From Sulfuriferula sp. AH1 (GTDB lineage Bacteria > Pseudomonadota > Gammaproteobacteria > Burkholderiales > Sulfuriferulaceae), in assembly GCF_002162035.1 (NCBI RefSeq), contig NZ_CP021138.1:2356001-2420000 (forward strand): a stretch of 64,000 nucleotides of DNA. The letters are read 5' to 3'. The notes beneath the pieces were generated by a model that saw nothing but the letters and a program-made list of their open reading frames with translations, did not search any database and had not been told where the DNA came from. The position numbers and the translations under genes are program-made. This document shows, in pieces, positions 37,224-48,592 of the stretch (position 1 is the first letter of the stretch; each line of letters begins with the position of its first letter).

Positions 37224-37586
37224 TTATTTCGTCGCACGAACGGCTTTTTTCGGGCCTTTACGTGTACGTGCATTGGTACGTGTACGCTGGCCACGCAAAG
37301 GTAAGCCACGACGATGACGCAGACCACGATAGCAACCCATATCCATCAAACGTTTGATGTTCATCGTAACTTCGCGACGCAGATCGCCTTCTACCGTGTG
37401 CTTAGATACGCCTTCACGGAGTTTTTCCATATCCGCGTCAGTCAGATCCTTAATCTTTGTAGTTGTATTTACACCCGCATTCGCACAAATCATGCGTGCC
37501 GTGGTGCGACCGATGCCATAGATAGCGGTTAACGCTATTTCAGCATGTTGGTGGTTCGGGATGTTTACCCCAGCAATACGGGCCAT
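37224..37586 (-). CDS. rpsM: 30S ribosomal protein S13
   Basis: 120 residues: [20 protein letters not shown], then [12 protein letters not shown] and the basic [25 protein letters not shown] tail that contacts the P-site tRNA. First gene of the alpha group. The 57-bp space before it, after rpmJ, is where an S4 operator would lie, but no structure was resolved. Confidence 0.99.
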   Translation of the reverse strand: MARIAGVNIPNHQHAEIALTAIYGIGRTTARMICANAGVNTTTKIKDLTDADMEKLREGVSKHTVEGDLRREVTMNIKRLMDMGCYRGLRHRRGLPLRGQRTRTNARTRKGPKKAVRATK

Positions 37587-37643
37587 CTACTTACTCCGGA
37601 TTCAAAACGTTAAATTTTAACATGTAACACATAATCAAGACAA

Positions 37644-37757
37644 TTAACCTTGACGTTGCTTGTGACGTGGATCTTCACAGATCACACGAACCACACCCTT
37701 GCGGCGCACAATCTTGCACTTACGGCAGATTTTTTTTACAGACGCCTGTACTCTCAT
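37644..37757 (-). CDS. rpmJ: 50S ribosomal protein L36 (zinc-binding form)
   Basis: A 37-residue protein, [20 protein letters not shown] onward, with the zinc ligands Cys 11, Cys 14, Cys 27 and His 32 of the C+ type. ATG at 37755-37757 is preceded by AGGAG; TAA at 37644-37646. It sits between infA and rpsM as in other proteobacteria. Confidence 0.97.
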   Translation of the reverse strand: MRVQASVKKICRKCKIVRRKGVVRVICEDPRHKQRQG

Positions 37758-37798
37758 GAGGAACTCCTTTTTATTACCGTATTAGACGGAAAAATGAC

Positions 37799-38017
37799 TT
37801 ACTTGGCGCGGAAAGTAATCCGCGCCTTAGTCAAATCATACGGCGTTAGTTCAACCGTGACCTTATCACCGGGCAATATACGTATATAGTGCATACGCAT
37901 CTTTCCAGAAATATGACCTAATACAACATGACCATTTTCCAGTTTTACCCTGAACGTCGCATTTGGCAAAGTTTCTAGAACTTCGCCTTGCATTTGGATG
38001 GTATCTTCTTTTGACAT
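37799..38017 (-). CDS. infA: Translation initiation factor IF-1
   Basis: 72 residues: an S1/OB fold starting [20 protein letters not shown] with [21 protein letters not shown]. Located between secY and rpmJ; many betaproteobacteria carry infA here, sometimes with another copy elsewhere. Confidence 0.98.
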   Translation of the reverse strand: MSKEDTIQMQGEVLETLPNATFRVKLENGHVVLGHISGKMRMHYIRILPGDKVTVELTPYDLTKARITFRAK

Positions 38018-38037
38018 ACTATTGAGCCACCATCCGC

Positions 38038-39363
38038 TTATCGTGAAACAAAACCGCCGCCCTTGAAATTAGCTTTCTTGAGCAAACCTTCATACTGATG
38101 CGACATGATGTAAGCCTGTACTTGCGCCATAAAATCCATCGTAACCACAACAATAATCAACAATGAAGTGCCGCCAAAATAGAAAGGCACATTCCACTTA
38201 ACAATCAAAAATTCTGGTAACAAACAGACCAAGGTTATGTAAATTGCCCCTACCAAGGTCAACCGCCCCATGATCTTGTCTATATAACGGGCTGTTTGTT
38301 CACCCGGTCGAATCCCTGGAACAAAGGCGCCACTCTTTTTCAAATTGTCAGCCGTTTCTTTCGGATTAAATACTAAAGCAGTATAGAAAAAACAAAAGAA
38401 TATAATCGCCGTCGCGTACAACATCACATATATAGGCTGACCAGGCGACAAAGCAGTACCCACATCCTTTAGCCAGCTCATGCTGTCATGACTGCCAAAC
38501 CAGCCAGCCAAAGTCGCCGGAAACAGAATAATGCTGGATGCAAATATGGGCGGTATTACGCCAGCCATATTGAGCTTCAAAGGCAAATGAGAGCTTTGAC
38601 CACCGTATACCTTATTGCCGACCTGCCGCTTGGCGTAATTAACCAGAATCTTTCTCTGACCCCGCTCTACAAAGACCACCAGGGCGGTTACCAAAATCAC
38701 CGCAACAAACAGCATCAGCACCAATGGTATGGAAAAGGCTCCGGTACGCGTCAATTCCAGCGTGCCGCCGATCGCATGAGGCAAACCGGCAACAATACCT
38801 GCAAAAATAATCATCGAAATACCGTTACCGATACCACGCTCAGTGATCTGCTCACCTAGCCACATCAGGAACATCGTTCCTGCCACCAGTGTCATTACTG
38901 CAGTAATCCGGAATATAATGCCAGGGTCAACTACCAGACCAGGCTGCGCTTCAAGTGCGATAGCAATGCCAAGCGCCTGAAAAAATGCAAGCCCTACTGT
39001 TCCATAACGTGTATATTGCGTTATCTTTCGACGCCCCGAATCACCCTCCTTTTTCAGAGCTTCAAGCTGAGGAGAAACCACCGTGAGTAACTGCATGATA
39101 ATAGATGCAGAAATATACGGCATAATTCCCAAAGCAAAAACGGTAAATCGCGATAATGCGCCGCCGGAAAACATATTGAACATACCCAATATGCCGCCTT
39201 GCTGTGAACGGAACAGCTGCTCCAGTGCAACGGGATCAATACCCGGTACCGGAATATGCGCACCAATACGATAAACCACCAGCGCACCGATCAAAAACAG
39301 CAAACGTCGCTTCAGATCGCCAAACTTGTCGGCGCCGCCGACTTTTGTCTTGTTCGCAGCCAA
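38038..39363 (-). CDS. secY: Protein translocase subunit SecY
   Basis: 441 residues with ten hydrophobic helices. [20 protein letters not shown]-type N-terminus (here [20 protein letters not shown]), plug region [18 protein letters not shown] and the cytosolic loops [11 protein letters not shown] and [13 protein letters not shown] are present. Forms the protein-conducting channel with SecE and SecG. Three bases separate it from rplO. Confidence 0.98.
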   Translation of the reverse strand: MAANKTKVGGADKFGDLKRRLLFLIGALVVYRIGAHIPVPGIDPVALEQLFRSQQGGILGMFNMFSGGALSRFTVFALGIMPYISASIIMQLLTVVSPQLEALKKEGDSGRRKITQYTRYGTVGLAFFQALGIAIALEAQPGLVVDPGIIFRITAVMTLVAGTMFLMWLGEQITERGIGNGISMIIFAGIVAGLPHAIGGTLELTRTGAFSIPLVLMLFVAVILVTALVVFVERGQRKILVNYAKRQVGNKVYGGQSSHLPLKLNMAGVIPPIFASSIILFPATLAGWFGSHDSMSWLKDVGTALSPGQPIYVMLYATAIIFFCFFYTALVFNPKETADNLKKSGAFVPGIRPGEQTARYIDKIMGRLTLVGAIYITLVCLLPEFLIVKWNVPFYFGGTSLLIIVVVTMDFMAQVQAYIMSHQYEGLLKKANFKGGGFVSR

Positions 39364-39366
39364 GAT

Positions 39367-39801
39367 TTAATCCAGGAAACTTCCGCCAGCAGCTTCAATG
39401 GCGGCACGCGCAGCTTTGGTAGCAGTCAAGCCCTGCAGCTTGACTGCACGCTTAATCTCACCATTCAGCACAATCTTTGCCGTTTTAGCTCTAGCGGAAA
39501 TAACACCAGCCTGTTTCAAAACCAGAATATCGATCTGATCTACTGGAAGCTTATCAATAACAGACAATAAAACCTCAGCAGTATCACCTGCAGTCAAAGA
39601 CACAAATCCGCGCTTAGGCAAGCGGCGTTGTATAGGCATCTGACCACCCTCGAAACCAACCTTGTGAAAACCGCCTGCGCGTGATTTCTGACCTTTATGG
39701 CCACGACCAGCCGTTTTTCCCAAGCCACTGCCGATGCCACGACCTACGCGGCGACGCGCCTTGTTACTTCCTGCGCCGGGTTGAAGATTATTTAATTCCA
39801 T
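39367..39801 (-). CDS. rplO: 50S ribosomal protein L15
   Basis: 144 residues with the Gly/Arg-rich N-terminus ([20 protein letters not shown]) and [13 protein letters not shown]. Starts immediately after the rpmD stop. Confidence 0.98.
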   Translation of the reverse strand: MELNNLQPGAGSNKARRRVGRGIGSGLGKTAGRGHKGQKSRAGGFHKVGFEGGQMPIQRRLPKRGFVSLTAGDTAEVLLSVIDKLPVDQIDILVLKQAGVISARAKTAKIVLNGEIKRAVKLQGLTATKAARAAIEAAGGSFLD

Positions 39802-39990
39802 TTAGCCCTCGCACTTAACGAGATAATATACTTTATTGATCATACCGCGATTTGAAGGCGTATCCAGCACTTCAACGGTATGATTCAAACGACGCAAGCC
39901 AAGACCTTGCACGCATGCGCGGTGTGATTGCTTGGTTCCAATGACACTCTTGACGAGAGTCACTTTAACAGTTTTAGTAGTAGCAGTCAT
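39802..39990 (-). CDS. rpmD: 50S ribosomal protein L30
   Basis: 62 residues, [20 protein letters not shown] followed by [22 protein letters not shown], the normal small bacterial L30. It lies between rpsE and rplO. Confidence 0.97.
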   Translation of the reverse strand: MTATTKTVKVTLVKSVIGTKQSHRACVQGLGLRRLNHTVEVLDTPSNRGMINKVYYLVKCEG

Positions 39991-39993
39991 CGC

Positions 39994-40503
39994 TTACTCC
40001 ATGATTTCCGCAACAGATTTACCGCGTTTGGCAGCAATTTCTGATGGGGAATTGATTTGCATCAAACCATTAATGGTTGCGCGAACCACATTATAAGGAT
40101 TGGTCGAACCAATACATTTAGCAAGAATGTTATGCACGCCCATCACTTCGAACACGGCACGCATTGGACCGCCTGCAATAATTCCGGTACCTTCTGAAGC
40201 CGGTTGCATATAGACAACTGCCGCACCATGTTTGCCAATTACCGCATGATGCAAAGTGCCATTTTTAAGGTTGACCTTTTGCAGCTTGCGGCGCGCCTCG
40301 TCCATAGCTTTCTGAACCGCAACAGGCACTTCGCGAGACTTGCCCTTGCCCATACCTATTCCGCCGTCGCCATCGCCAACTACTGTCAGCGCTGCAAAGC
40401 CTAAAATGCGTCCACCTTTGACAACCTTGGTAACGCGGTTAACCGCGACCATCTTTTCACGTAAGCCGTCAGCGCTCTCTTGGTTTGTTTCAATTTTTGC
40501 CAT
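39994..40503 (-). CDS. rpsE: 30S ribosomal protein S5
   Basis: 169 residues from the second of two adjacent ATG codons (MAKIETN), chosen because GAGGTG is too close to the first. Contains [19 protein letters not shown], the decoding-fidelity loop [20 protein letters not shown] and [13 protein letters not shown]. Confidence 0.97.
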   Translation of the reverse strand: MAKIETNQESADGLREKMVAVNRVTKVVKGGRILGFAALTVVGDGDGGIGMGKGKSREVPVAVQKAMDEARRKLQKVNLKNGTLHHAVIGKHGAAVVYMQPASEGTGIIAGGPMRAVFEVMGVHNILAKCIGSTNPYNVVRATINGLMQINSPSEIAAKRGKSVAEIME

Positions 40504-40515
40504 CATTCACCTCAA

Positions 40516-40869
40516 TTAGAAGCTCAGACCGTTTTCACGAGCTGCGTCTGCCAAAGCCTTAACCCGACCATGGTAACGAAAGCCGGAACGATCGAAAGCA
40601 ACTTCAGCGATACCTAATTGCTTCGCCTTGTCTGCAATTCTTTTACCAACCAAAACTGCCGCACTTAGATTGCCGCCGTTAGGCAGCTCTTTACGCACAT
40701 CAGCTTCAACAGTAGAAGCACTTGCCAGCACCTTACCACCACTAGCATCGATAATTTGTGCATAAATATTACAGTTCGAGCGGTACACCACGAGACGAGT
40801 GGCTTTTTGATCTGCAATGCGAGCACGGGTTTTGCGTGCTCTGCGCAGACGCGCAGTATTCTTGTCCAT
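40516..40869 (-). CDS. rplR: 50S ribosomal protein L18
   Basis: 117 residues: [37 protein letters not shown] and the C-terminal [20 protein letters not shown]. Binds 5S rRNA. In the spc order between rplF and rpsE. Confidence 0.98.
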   Translation of the reverse strand: MDKNTARLRRARKTRARIADQKATRLVVYRSNCNIYAQIIDASGGKVLASASTVEADVRKELPNGGNLSAAVLVGKRIADKAKQLGIAEVAFDRSGFRYHGRVKALADAARENGLSF

Positions 40870-40883
40870 GAGTCAGCCTTTAC

Positions 40884-41417
40884 TTATTTTTTCTTGGTTT
40901 CTTTGATAACAACCACTTCGTCAGAATAACGCACACCCTTACCTTTGTACGGTTCAGGTTTACGATAAGCACGCACGTCAGCAGCCACTTGTCCAACTTT
41001 TTGACGATCCAAACCCTTGATCAGGATTTCAGTCTGAGTAGGCGTTTCAACTTTAATACCATCAGGCATCTTATGCGCAACAGGATGCGAAAAACCCAAC
41101 GTAAGGTTTAAAGTATCTCCGGCTGCTTGCGCACGGTAACCAACGCCAACAAGCAATAATTTCTTCTCAAAACCTTTAGTAACGCCTTGAACCATATTTG
41201 CTAGTAACGCACGCATCGTTCCTGACATCGCATTTGCACGGATCGAATCATCAACTGGCGAAAAAACCAAAACGTCGCCTTCCTGTGCAATTACAACATT
41301 AGCATTAGCTGCTTGCGTTAACACGCCCAAAGGACCTTTTACAGCAATCACATTACTAGACAGTGTGATTTCAACACCAGCCGGCACGGCAACTGGATTT
41401 TTAGCTACACGAGACAT
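40884..41417 (-). CDS. rplF: 50S ribosomal protein L6
   Basis: 177 residues, starting [19 protein letters not shown]. The duplicated beta-alpha fold ends in [20 protein letters not shown], the conserved RNA-binding end near the sarcin-ricin loop. Confidence 0.98.
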   Translation of the reverse strand: MSRVAKNPVAVPAGVEITLSSNVIAVKGPLGVLTQAANANVVIAQEGDVLVFSPVDDSIRANAMSGTMRALLANMVQGVTKGFEKKLLLVGVGYRAQAAGDTLNLTLGFSHPVAHKMPDGIKVETPTQTEILIKGLDRQKVGQVAADVRAYRKPEPYKGKGVRYSDEVVVIKETKKK

Positions 41418-41429
41418 TGCATTTCCTCA

Positions 41430-41825
41430 TCAAGCTACGATGCACAAGACTTCACCACCCACGCCATTGGCGCGAGCTTTGCGATCAGTCATTACACCAC
41501 CAGAGGTGGATATAATGGCGATACCTAGTCCGTTCATCACTTTTGGAAGTTCCTGGCTGCCTTTATAAATGCGCAAACCTGGGCGACTTACCCGCTCGAT
41601 TTTCTCTATAACGGGTCGACCTGCATAATATTTGAGACTGATATGCAACTCAGGCTTGCCTTCATTTTCGCCAATGGCAAAATCTTCAACATAACCTTCA
41701 TCTTTTAACACTTTTGCAATAGCCACTTTGACTTTAGAGCTAGGCATTACCACAGCAGATTTCTCTACACTTTGGGCATTACGGATACGCGTTAGCATAT
41801 CTGCAATTGGATCACTCATACTCAT
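41430..41825 (-). CDS. rpsH: 30S ribosomal protein S8
   Basis: 131 residues: [37 protein letters not shown], and [19 protein letters not shown] near the end. S8 is the regulator of the spc operon in E. coli, binding the rplX-rplE mRNA; whether that holds here is not visible. Confidence 0.98.
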   Translation of the reverse strand: MSMSDPIADMLTRIRNAQSVEKSAVVMPSSKVKVAIAKVLKDEGYVEDFAIGENEGKPELHISLKYYAGRPVIEKIERVSRPGLRIYKGSQELPKVMNGLGIAIISTSGGVMTDRKARANGVGGEVLCIVA

Positions 41826-41840
41826 TCGATACTCTCCCGC

Positions 41841-42146
41841 TTACCAGCTGGCCTTAACCATGCCTGGAACTTCACCACGCATTGCATGTTCGCGCAGCTT
41901 AATGCGCCCCAAACCAAATTTTCTGTAAACTCCACGCGGACGACCAGTTAACTCACACCGGTTTCGCAAGCGAACCGGGCTAGCATCTCGTGGTAATTTT
42001 TGCAGCTTGAGACGAGCGTCAGCCCGAGCCTCATCCGACAGTTTTTGATTACCAATAATCTCGATCAATTCAGCACGCTTTGCGGCGAATTTTTCTACCG
42101 TGGCGCGACGTTTCTTATCGCGGTTAATCAAAGCAAGTTTTGCCAT
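41841..42146 (-). CDS. rpsN: 30S ribosomal protein S14 (zinc-free long form)
   Basis: 101 residues from [20 protein letters not shown]. Ends [19 protein letters not shown] with only one Cys, so it is the C- (no zinc) form. The frame stays open upstream toward rplE, but the ATG at 42146 matches the family start and follows GAGGG. Confidence 0.98.
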   Translation of the reverse strand: MAKLALINRDKKRRATVEKFAAKRAELIEIIGNQKLSDEARADARLKLQKLPRDASPVRLRNRCELTGRPRGVYRKFGLGRIKLREHAMRGEVPGMVKASW

Positions 42147-42153
42147 GATGCCC

Positions 42154-42693
42154 TCAGTTCTTAAACGGAAACTTGAATGCGGCCAACAAAGCACGCGCTT
42201 CAACATCAGTTTTAGCAGTTGTAGTAATGGTAATGTTCATACCGCGCAATGCATCAATTTTATCGTATTCGATTTCTGGGAATATGATCTGCTCGCGCAC
42301 ACCCATATTATAATTTCCACGCCCATCAAACGACTTACCCGACAAACCGCGAAAATCACGAATACGAGGAATTGCCACCGTTACCAGACGATCCAGAAAC
42401 TCATACATCTGTTCACGACGCAAAGTAACCATGCAGCCTACAGGATAGTCATCGCGAATCTTGAAACCCGCAATCGATTTGCGTGATTTGGTAACAACCG
42501 GTTTTTGACCTGCAATTTTTTGCATGTCACCAACAGCGTGCTCCATCACTTTTTTGTCGGCAACAGCTTCACCAACACCCATATTAAGCGTGATTTTTTC
42601 AATGCAAGGCACTTCCATAACGGATTTATATCCAAACTGTTTGATCAAGTCCGGCATTACCGTCGTTTTATAAAAATCTTGTAAGCGAGCCAT
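42154..42693 (-). CDS. rplE: 50S ribosomal protein L5
   Basis: 179 residues from [20 protein letters not shown], with [20 protein letters not shown] and [20 protein letters not shown]. Binds 5S rRNA. The ATG at 42693 follows AAGGGGTGC; an in-frame GTG two codons upstream lies inside this ribosome site. Confidence 0.98.
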   Translation of the reverse strand: MARLQDFYKTTVMPDLIKQFGYKSVMEVPCIEKITLNMGVGEAVADKKVMEHAVGDMQKIAGQKPVVTKSRKSIAGFKIRDDYPVGCMVTLRREQMYEFLDRLVTVAIPRIRDFRGLSGKSFDGRGNYNMGVREQIIFPEIEYDKIDALRGMNITITTTAKTDVEARALLAAFKFPFKN

Positions 42694-42702
42694 TTGCACC
42701 CC

Positions 42703-43020
42703 TTAAATATCAACGACTTCGTTGGTCGATTTGTAGACGCGCACTTTGCGACCATCTTCCAGAACCTTGAAACCAACTCGATCAGCGCGCTGGGTAGCCG
42801 CATTAAACAAAGCCACGTTCGAGATCTGGATTGGCATTTCCTTTACCACCACACCACCAGCATCACCCTTAACGGGATTGGGCTTAACATGTTTCTTAAC
42901 AGTATTAACACCCTCGACCATCAGACGATTGTCTTCACGCACAGCCAAAACCGTACCGCGCTTGCCTTTATCTTTACCGGTGGTAACGATAACGCTATCA
43001 CCCTTACGAATCTTGTTCAC
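42703..43020 (-). CDS. rplX: 50S ribosomal protein L24
   Basis: 105 residues with the KOW motif ([20 protein letters not shown]) and [19 protein letters not shown]. One of the assembly-initiating large-subunit proteins. Follows rplN by 9 bp. Confidence 0.98.
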   Translation of the reverse strand: MNKIRKGDSVIVTTGKDKGKRGTVLAVREDNRLMVEGVNTVKKHVKPNPVKGDAGGVVVKEMPIQISNVALFNAATQRADRVGFKVLEDGRKVRVYKSTNEVVDI

Positions 43021-43029
43021 GTAGCCCCC

Positions 43030-43398
43030 TTACAGAACTTCTGGCGCAAGCGAGACTATTTTCATAAATCTCTCTGTACGCAACTCACGAGTTACCGGGC
43101 CAAATATACGGGTACCGATAGGCTCGAGCTTGTTATTAAGCAATACTGCCGCATTGCCATCAAATTTAACCAGAGATCCATCAGGACGACGCACACCTTT
43201 TGCCGTACGCACAACCACCGCATTATAAACATCACCTTTTTTAACACGACCGCGAGGCGCGGCGTCTTTAATAGTGACCTTGATAATGTCGCCTATGCTA
43301 GCGTAACGACGCTTTGAGCCACCCAAAACCTTAATGCACATTACAGAACGCGCACCAGTATTGTCGGCCACATCAAGCCTTGACTGCATTTGTATCAT
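43030..43398 (-). CDS. rplN: 50S ribosomal protein L14
   Basis: 122 residues, [39 protein letters not shown] and the C-terminal [20 protein letters not shown]. It opens the spc group and is preceded by a 136-bp gap with its own promoter. Confidence 0.98.
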   Translation of the reverse strand: MIQMQSRLDVADNTGARSVMCIKVLGGSKRRYASIGDIIKVTIKDAAPRGRVKKGDVYNAVVVRTAKGVRRPDGSLVKFDGNAAVLLNNKLEPIGTRIFGPVTRELRTERFMKIVSLAPEVL

Positions 43399-43534
43399 TT
43401 AACTCTCCAACTTAACCCGCCGAGCCAGGTTTCCCTGCCTAGACAGCTAGTTTTGGACCCGTACGGGAAGATTGCTGTTACCAGCAGGACGAAAGCAAAA
43501 AAGTATAACAGCACTTAATTAAAAGTGCAAGATA
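43399..43534 (-). promoter_or_regulatory. spc operon promoter and leader before rplN
   Basis: On the minus strand TTGCAC (plus 43525-43530) and TATACT (plus 43502-43507) with exactly 17 bp between them make a near-consensus sigma-70 promoter. The spacer includes a palindrome GCACTT/AAGTGC. The roughly 100-nt leader contains a TGCTG/CAGCA hairpin. This is the only wide gap inside the S10-spc-alpha run, which fits an internal promoter. Confidence 0.7.
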
Positions 43535-43804
43535 TTATACTGCGCGAGCTTTCGTAATTAATTTAGCAACACGCCATGTTTTGGTTTTGGCAATTGGCTT
43601 GCATTCTTCAATAAGAACGAGATCGCCCTCATTAAATTCGTTATTCTGGTCGTGCGCATGATACTTCTTCGAACGACGAATAACCTTTCCAATTACAGGA
43701 TGCTTCACTTTACGCTCAACCAAAACAGTGACAGTCTTATCCATTTTGTCACTAACAATACGGCCAGTTAGGCTACGGACAACTTTGTTTTCAGCTTCGC
43801 TCAT
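43535..43804 (-). CDS. rpsQ: 30S ribosomal protein S17
   Basis: 89 residues, [20 protein letters not shown], then [23 protein letters not shown] fold, binds 16S rRNA early in assembly. Its ATG overlaps the rpmC stop by 4 bp. Last gene of the S10 group. Confidence 0.98.
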   Translation of the reverse strand: MSEAENKVVRSLTGRIVSDKMDKTVTVLVERKVKHPVIGKVIRRSKKYHAHDQNNEFNEGDLVLIEECKPIAKTKTWRVAKLITKARAV

Positions 43805-44004
43805 TTGCTCACCGCTTTCAATTCATTTTCACGCAGCACTGTATGAACTCTAGCAATGCTTTTACGTAACTTGCCTAATTCGCTTGTCTTGTTGGTTTGC
43901 TGCGTAGCAACCTGCATACGCAGGCTGAACTGAGCTCGCAACAGTTCAATTAGCTCTTGTTTAATCTCTGCCGTGGATTTAGCACGCAATTCGCTCGCCT
44001 TCAT
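43801..44004 (-). CDS. rpmC: 50S ribosomal protein L29
   Basis: 67 residues forming a two-helix hairpin: [20 protein letters not shown] and [16 protein letters not shown]. Near the exit tunnel, where it contacts trigger factor and SRP. Starts 1 bp after rplP. Confidence 0.97.
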   Translation of the reverse strand: MKASELRAKSTAEIKQELIELLRAQFSLRMQVATQQTNKTSELGKLRKSIARVHTVLRENELKAVSK

Positions 44005-44005
44005 C

Positions 44006-44422
44006 TTAGCTACCTATCATTCTAGTTACAAAAGCGGTTTGAATCGGCAATTTTGCTGCAGCAAGACGGAAAGCCTCTCGCGCCAAAACCTCATCAACAC
44101 CATCCATTTCGTAAAGCATTTTACCCGGCTGAATTTCAGCAACATAGTACTCGGGATTACCTTTACCATTACCCATACGAACTTCCGCTGGCTTTTCCGA
44201 GATTGGCTTATCCGGGAATACACGAATCCAGATACGACCACCACGCTTGATATGACGAGTCATCGCACGACGCGCAGCTTCGATCTGACGCGCTGTCAAG
44301 CGACCACGACCGATGGCTTTTAATCCAAAATCACCAAAACTAACTTTGTTTCCACGGGTTGCAATACCAGTATTGCGACCTTTTTGTTCCTTACGGTATT
44401 TTCTTCTAGCTGGCTGTAGCAT
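44006..44422 (-). CDS. rplP: 50S ribosomal protein L16
   Basis: 138 residues, [40 protein letters not shown], and [20 protein letters not shown]. Overlaps the end of rpsC by 17 bp, implying coupled translation. Confidence 0.98.
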   Translation of the reverse strand: MLQPARRKYRKEQKGRNTGIATRGNKVSFGDFGLKAIGRGRLTARQIEAARRAMTRHIKRGGRIWIRVFPDKPISEKPAEVRMGNGKGNPEYYVAEIQPGKMLYEMDGVDEVLAREAFRLAAAKLPIQTAFVTRMIGS

Positions 44423-45116
44423 GTTTAGCTCCTGGCTTTCTTACCCGTTTTTCAGGCTCGGCTGGCGCAGCGGTAGGCTGCTCACCCTTTGCCAATGCGT
44501 CTCCTTTGTAGACCCAAACCTTAACCCCGATAATCCCGTAGGTAGTCTTAGCCTCAAAGAAACCATAATCGATGTCAGCACGCAAGGTATGCAAAGGCAC
44601 ACGACCTTCACGATACCATTCCGTCCGAGCAATTTCTGCTCCGTTCAGACGACCCGAGCTCATGATTTTTATACCTTGCGCGCCCAAACGCATCGCATTC
44701 TGCATCGCACGTTTCATCGCACGACGGAACATGATACGTTTTTCCAACTGACCGGCGATATTGGCAGCAATTAATTGCGCATCAATTTCCGGTTTGCGAA
44801 CTTCCTCGATGTTGACATGCACAGGTACGGCCATCATCTTTTGCAATTGAGATTTCAAAACCTCAATATCTTCGCCTTTTTTGCCAATCACCACGCCCGG
44901 ACGAGCACTATGAATAGTGATACGAGCATTCTTAGCTGGGCGTTCAATCACAATTTTACTAACCGAAGCATTAGCCAATTTCTTCTTAAGAAATTCACGA
45001 ACCTTGATATCTTCATTAAGCGTAGCTGCAAAGTCATGGTTATTTGCAAACCATTTCGAACTCCAGTTGCGCGTGACACAAAGACGGAAACCTATCGGAT
45101 GTATTTTCTGTCCCAT
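44406..45116 (-). CDS. rpsC: 30S ribosomal protein S3
   Basis: 236 residues: [20 protein letters not shown], the KH domain ([17 protein letters not shown]) and [20 protein letters not shown]. The mRNA entry-tunnel protein with helicase activity. The Ala/Pro/Lys-rich tail is slightly longer than in E. coli. Confidence 0.98.
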   Translation of the reverse strand: MGQKIHPIGFRLCVTRNWSSKWFANNHDFAATLNEDIKVREFLKKKLANASVSKIVIERPAKNARITIHSARPGVVIGKKGEDIEVLKSQLQKMMAVPVHVNIEEVRKPEIDAQLIAANIAGQLEKRIMFRRAMKRAMQNAMRLGAQGIKIMSSGRLNGAEIARTEWYREGRVPLHTLRADIDYGFFEAKTTYGIIGVKVWVYKGDALAKGEQPTAAPAEPEKRVRKPGAKHATAS

Positions 45117-45125
45117 TACCGTTCC

Positions 45126-45461
45126 TTATTCGTCGCCGACTGTCACAGCAATATGACAAGTCTGTTTAATAATACGATTACCGCGACCTTTAGCACGGGC
45201 CATAAATCGCTTCATAGAAGGACCTTCGTCTACAGTGATGGTAGCGACTTTCAATTCATCGATGTCAGCACCGTCATTATGCTCAGCATTGGCTATCGCA
45301 GACTCTAGCACTTTCTTGATCACCGCAGCACCCTTTTTAGGGCTGAAAGCCAGAATATTCAGCGCCTGATCCACTGGCAGCCCGCGGATCTGGTCAGCGA
45401 CCAAACGCCCCTTCTGAGCTGACAAGTGCGTACCACGTAATACAGCAGAAACTCTCATCAT
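45126..45461 (-). CDS. rplV: 50S ribosomal protein L22
   Basis: 111 residues with [20 protein letters not shown] and the tunnel-lining loop [20 protein letters not shown]. No deletion of the macrolide-resistance type is evident. Confidence 0.98.
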   Translation of the reverse strand: MMRVSAVLRGTHLSAQKGRLVADQIRGLPVDQALNILAFSPKKGAAVIKKVLESAIANAEHNDGADIDELKVATITVDEGPSMKRFMARAKGRGNRIIKQTCHIAVTVGDE

Positions 45462-45467
45462 GGGCTC

Positions 45468-45743
45468 CTATTTCTTAGCTTTCTTGTCAGCCGCGTGACC
45501 TTTAAAGGTACGGGTCAACGAAAATTCGCCCAATTTATGACCAACCATATTCTCGGAAACGAAAACCGGGATATGCTGTTTACCATTGTGAACAGCTATA
45601 GTCAGGCCAATAAAATCCGGCAAAACAGTAGAACGACGCGACCAAGTTTTAATCGGACGTTTATCATTACTAGCACGTGCTGCGTCCACCTTTTTTTGAA
45701 GGTGATCGTCAACAAACGGGCCTTTTTTAATCGAACGTGGCAT
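45468..45743 (-). CDS. rpsS: 30S ribosomal protein S19
   Basis: 91 residues: [40 protein letters not shown] and [20 protein letters not shown]. Head of the small subunit. Confidence 0.98.
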   Translation of the reverse strand: MPRSIKKGPFVDDHLQKKVDAARASNDKRPIKTWSRRSTVLPDFIGLTIAVHNGKQHIPVFVSENMVGHKLGEFSLTRTFKGHAADKKAKK

Positions 45744-45755
45744 AACTCTTACCCT

Positions 45756-46583
45756 TTAACGTTGATGACGACGACGCACAATCATGCTGCTAGTGCGCTT
45801 ATTACGGCGTGTACGGAAACCCTTGGCTGGTACGCCCCATGGACTTACAGGGTGGCGACCTGCTGCAGTTTTACCTTCACCACCACCATGCGGGTGATCT
45901 ACCGGGTTCATTACCACACCGCGAACTGTCGGGCGGATGCCGCGCCAACGAGTTGCACCGGCTTTACCGATCGAGCGCAGCGAATGCTCTTCGTTGCCCA
46001 CTTCGCCAATCGTTGCACGACAGTCGACATGAACTTTACGAATTTCGCCGGAACGCAGACGTAACTGAGCGTATGCGCCTTCACGCGCCAGCAATTGCAC
46101 TGAAGTGCCAGCAGAGCGAGCAATTTGAGCACCCTTACCCGGCATCATCTCAACGCAATGAACCGTGCTACCTACCGGTATGTTGCGAAGCGGCAATGCG
46201 TTGCCTGTCTTGATCGGCGCATCGGAGCCATTCATTACCTGCATACCGGCAACAACACCTTTTGGCGCAATAATGTACCGACGTTCACCATCCGCGTAGC
46301 ATAGCAATGCGAGATTTGCGGAACGATTAGGGTCGTACTCAAGACGCTCGACCTTAGCCGGCACACCATCTTTGTTGCGCCGGAAATCAACTATGCGGTA
46401 ATGCTGCTTATGCCCACCACCCATATGACGGGTAGTGATATGACCGTTATTATTACGGCCAGCGGTTTTGCTTTTGCTTTCAACCAAAGCCGCTACCGGC
46501 TTACCTTTGTGCAAACCCGGCGTGACAACCTTGACTACGGCGCGACGACCAGGGGACGTTGGTTTAACTTTAATCAGTGCCAT
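45756..46583 (-). CDS. rplB: 50S ribosomal protein L2
   Basis: 275 residues. Contains [40 protein letters not shown] followed by HGGGEGK (the conserved His near the peptidyl-transferase centre) and the basic end [14 protein letters not shown]. Confidence 0.99.
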   Translation of the reverse strand: MALIKVKPTSPGRRAVVKVVTPGLHKGKPVAALVESKSKTAGRNNNGHITTRHMGGGHKQHYRIVDFRRNKDGVPAKVERLEYDPNRSANLALLCYADGERRYIIAPKGVVAGMQVMNGSDAPIKTGNALPLRNIPVGSTVHCVEMMPGKGAQIARSAGTSVQLLAREGAYAQLRLRSGEIRKVHVDCRATIGEVGNEEHSLRSIGKAGATRWRGIRPTVRGVVMNPVDHPHGGGEGKTAAGRHPVSPWGVPAKGFRTRRNKRTSSMIVRRRHQR

Positions 46584-46592
46584 GCTCTACTC

Positions 46593-46904
46593 CTACTGGC
46601 CAGCCGCGAAATTGATCTCTTGCCCAGGTTTCAGGCAAACAAAGGCTTTTTTCCAATCGCTACGGCGACCCATAAAACGACCAAAGCGCTTTTGCTTACC
46701 TTTAACATTTGCAATCTGAACGCTATTAACTTCCACCTTGAACAACAGCTCCACTGCAGCCTTGATTTCAGGCTTGGTAGCATCCGGCGTTACACGGAAG
46801 ATAACCTGCTCATGCTTGTCCGCAACGTAAGTGCTCTTTTCAGAGATTTGCGGAGCCAAGATGATTTGAAGCAGGCGCGCATCATTATATTTTGCTGTAC
46901 TCAT
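46593..46904 (-). CDS. rplW: 50S ribosomal protein L23
   Basis: 103 residues, [20 protein letters not shown] and [20 protein letters not shown]. Exit-tunnel docking site for trigger factor and SRP. Its ATG overlaps the rplD stop by 4 bp. Confidence 0.98.
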   Translation of the reverse strand: MSTAKYNDARLLQIILAPQISEKSTYVADKHEQVIFRVTPDATKPEIKAAVELLFKVEVNSVQIANVKGKQKRFGRFMGRRSDWKKAFVCLKPGQEINFAAGQ

Positions 46905-47524
46905 GCCAACATCTCCTCAACCATCTTGACCGCTGCGCTGGTCATCAGCACACGACCATAACGAACCATGCTTACGGGATCAATATGGCGCGGCTCAACG
47001 ATCAATACATTTGGTAAATTACGCGACGACATCCAGAGATTATCATCCAGATTATCCGTAACGATCATGACACGATCCGAAAAACCCATGCCTTTTAGCT
47101 TATTGGCCAGCAACTTGGTTTTTGGCGCATCAACCACTAAAGAATCAACTACCGATAACCGACCTTCGCTAACCAGTTTCGAGAAGATCGAAGCCAGACC
47201 AGCACGATACATTTTACGGTTAACTTTTTGCGAGAAATTCTCATCAGGGCTGTTAGGAAATGCACGACCACCGCCACGCCAGATCGGGCTTGAAGTCATA
47301 CCTGAACGAGCACGGCCGGTACCTTTTTGACGCCATGGTTTCTTGGTACTGTGCTTGACCATTTCGCGGTCTTTTTGCGCGCGATTGCCGCTACGCGCAT
47401 TGGCCATATAAGCCGTAACCACCTGATGCACCAAGGCTTCGTTAAATTCGCGACCAAACAATGCGTCGGACGCAACAAGACTGCTAGCATCCTGACCCTG
47501 TTCGTTAATAATTTTGAGTTCCAT
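46901..47524 (-). CDS. rplD: 50S ribosomal protein L4
   Basis: 207 residues. The tunnel loop [20 protein letters not shown] followed by WRGGG is intact. In E. coli L4 also represses the S10 operon through its leader. It overlaps rplC by one base (TAATG arrangement). Confidence 0.98.
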   Translation of the reverse strand: MELKIINEQGQDASSLVASDALFGREFNEALVHQVVTAYMANARSGNRAQKDREMVKHSTKKPWRQKGTGRARSGMTSSPIWRGGGRAFPNSPDENFSQKVNRKMYRAGLASIFSKLVSEGRLSVVDSLVVDAPKTKLLANKLKGMGFSDRVMIVTDNLDDNLWMSSRNLPNVLIVEPRHIDPVSMVRYGRVLMTSAAVKMVEEMLA

Positions 47525-48168
47525 TATGCACCTACCTTCACGCTTGGACGCACAACCACATGACCACCTTTAGAGCCCGGAACCGCACCCTTGACCAGAA
47601 TCAATTGACGCTCCGTATCAATGCGGACCACCTCAAGCTTCTGCACAGTGCGCTGCACCGCGCCCAACTGACCAGCCATACGCTTGCCAGGGAACACACG
47701 ACCAGGATCCTGAGCCTGACCAATGGAACCAGGGGTATTATGCGAACGCGAGTTACCGTGGCTAGCACGATTCGAGGAAAAGTGATGGCGCTTGATTACG
47801 CCAGAGAAACCCTTACCCTGGGTCGTTCCGGTAACATCAACCAGTTGGCCAGCCTGGAATATTTCAACACTGATTACACTACCGGCTGCCAGCGATGCCA
47901 AATCGGCAGACGCAAGGCGAAACTCCTTTTGAATCTCGCCTGCTTCAACACCAGCTTTCGCCAGATGCCCTGCAGCTGATTTATTCACACGTGAAGCACG
48001 ACGCGCCCCAAAAGCAACCTGAACCGCTGAATAACCATCAGTTTCAGGCGTCTTAACTTGAGTAACGCGGTTGTTTGACACATCCAGCACTGTGACAGGG
48101 ATAGTACTTCCATCCTCGGCAAAGAGACGGGTCATGCCAATCTTACGACCGACGAGTCCTAAACTCAT
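47524..48168 (-). CDS. rplC: 50S ribosomal protein L3
   Basis: 214 residues, [40 protein letters not shown], and [20 protein letters not shown], which keeps the Gln methylated by PrmB in E. coli. Early assembly protein near the peptidyl-transferase centre. Confidence 0.98.
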   Translation of the reverse strand: MSLGLVGRKIGMTRLFAEDGSTIPVTVLDVSNNRVTQVKTPETDGYSAVQVAFGARRASRVNKSAAGHLAKAGVEAGEIQKEFRLASADLASLAAGSVISVEIFQAGQLVDVTGTTQGKGFSGVIKRHHFSSNRASHGNSRSHNTPGSIGQAQDPGRVFPGKRMAGQLGAVQRTVQKLEVVRIDTERQLILVKGAVPGSKGGHVVVRPSVKVGA

Positions 48169-48250
48169 TTTTCTTTCCTTAACAAAAAGGCGCTGATTTC
48201 AATTGACCAGCATTTTTATCCCCAAGAAAACCGTCTTGGCGCGGTAAAAC

Positions 48251-48559
48251 TTAAACCTTGATTTCAACCTCGACACCAGCCGGCAAATCCAGCTTCATCA
48301 AAGCATCCACAGTTTTGTCTGTAGGATCGATAATATCCATCAAACGCAAATGGGTACGAATTTCGAATTGGTCACGCGACGTCTTGTTGACGTGTGGCGA
48401 GCGCAGCACATCAAAGCGCTCGATCGATGTAGGCAGAGGGACTGGACCTTTAACAACAGCGCCTGTGCGCTTAGCCGTTTCCACAATCTCAAGTGCGGAT
48501 TGATCTATCAGACGATAATCGAACGCCTTGAGACGAATACGAATTTTTTGGTTTTTCAT
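48251..48559 (-). CDS. rpsJ: 30S ribosomal protein S10
   Basis: 102 residues from [20 protein letters not shown], ending AGVEVEIKV. Also NusE in transcription antitermination. The ATG at 48559 follows AAGG; an adjacent GTG just upstream is less likely. First gene of the S10 operon, behind its own promoter. Confidence 0.98.
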   Translation of the reverse strand: MKNQKIRIRLKAFDYRLIDQSALEIVETAKRTGAVVKGPVPLPTSIERFDVLRSPHVNKTSRDQFEIRTHLRLMDIIDPTDKTVDALMKLDLPAGVEVEIKV

Positions 48560-48592
48560 CACAATACCTTAAAGAGCGGAGCATCAAATACG

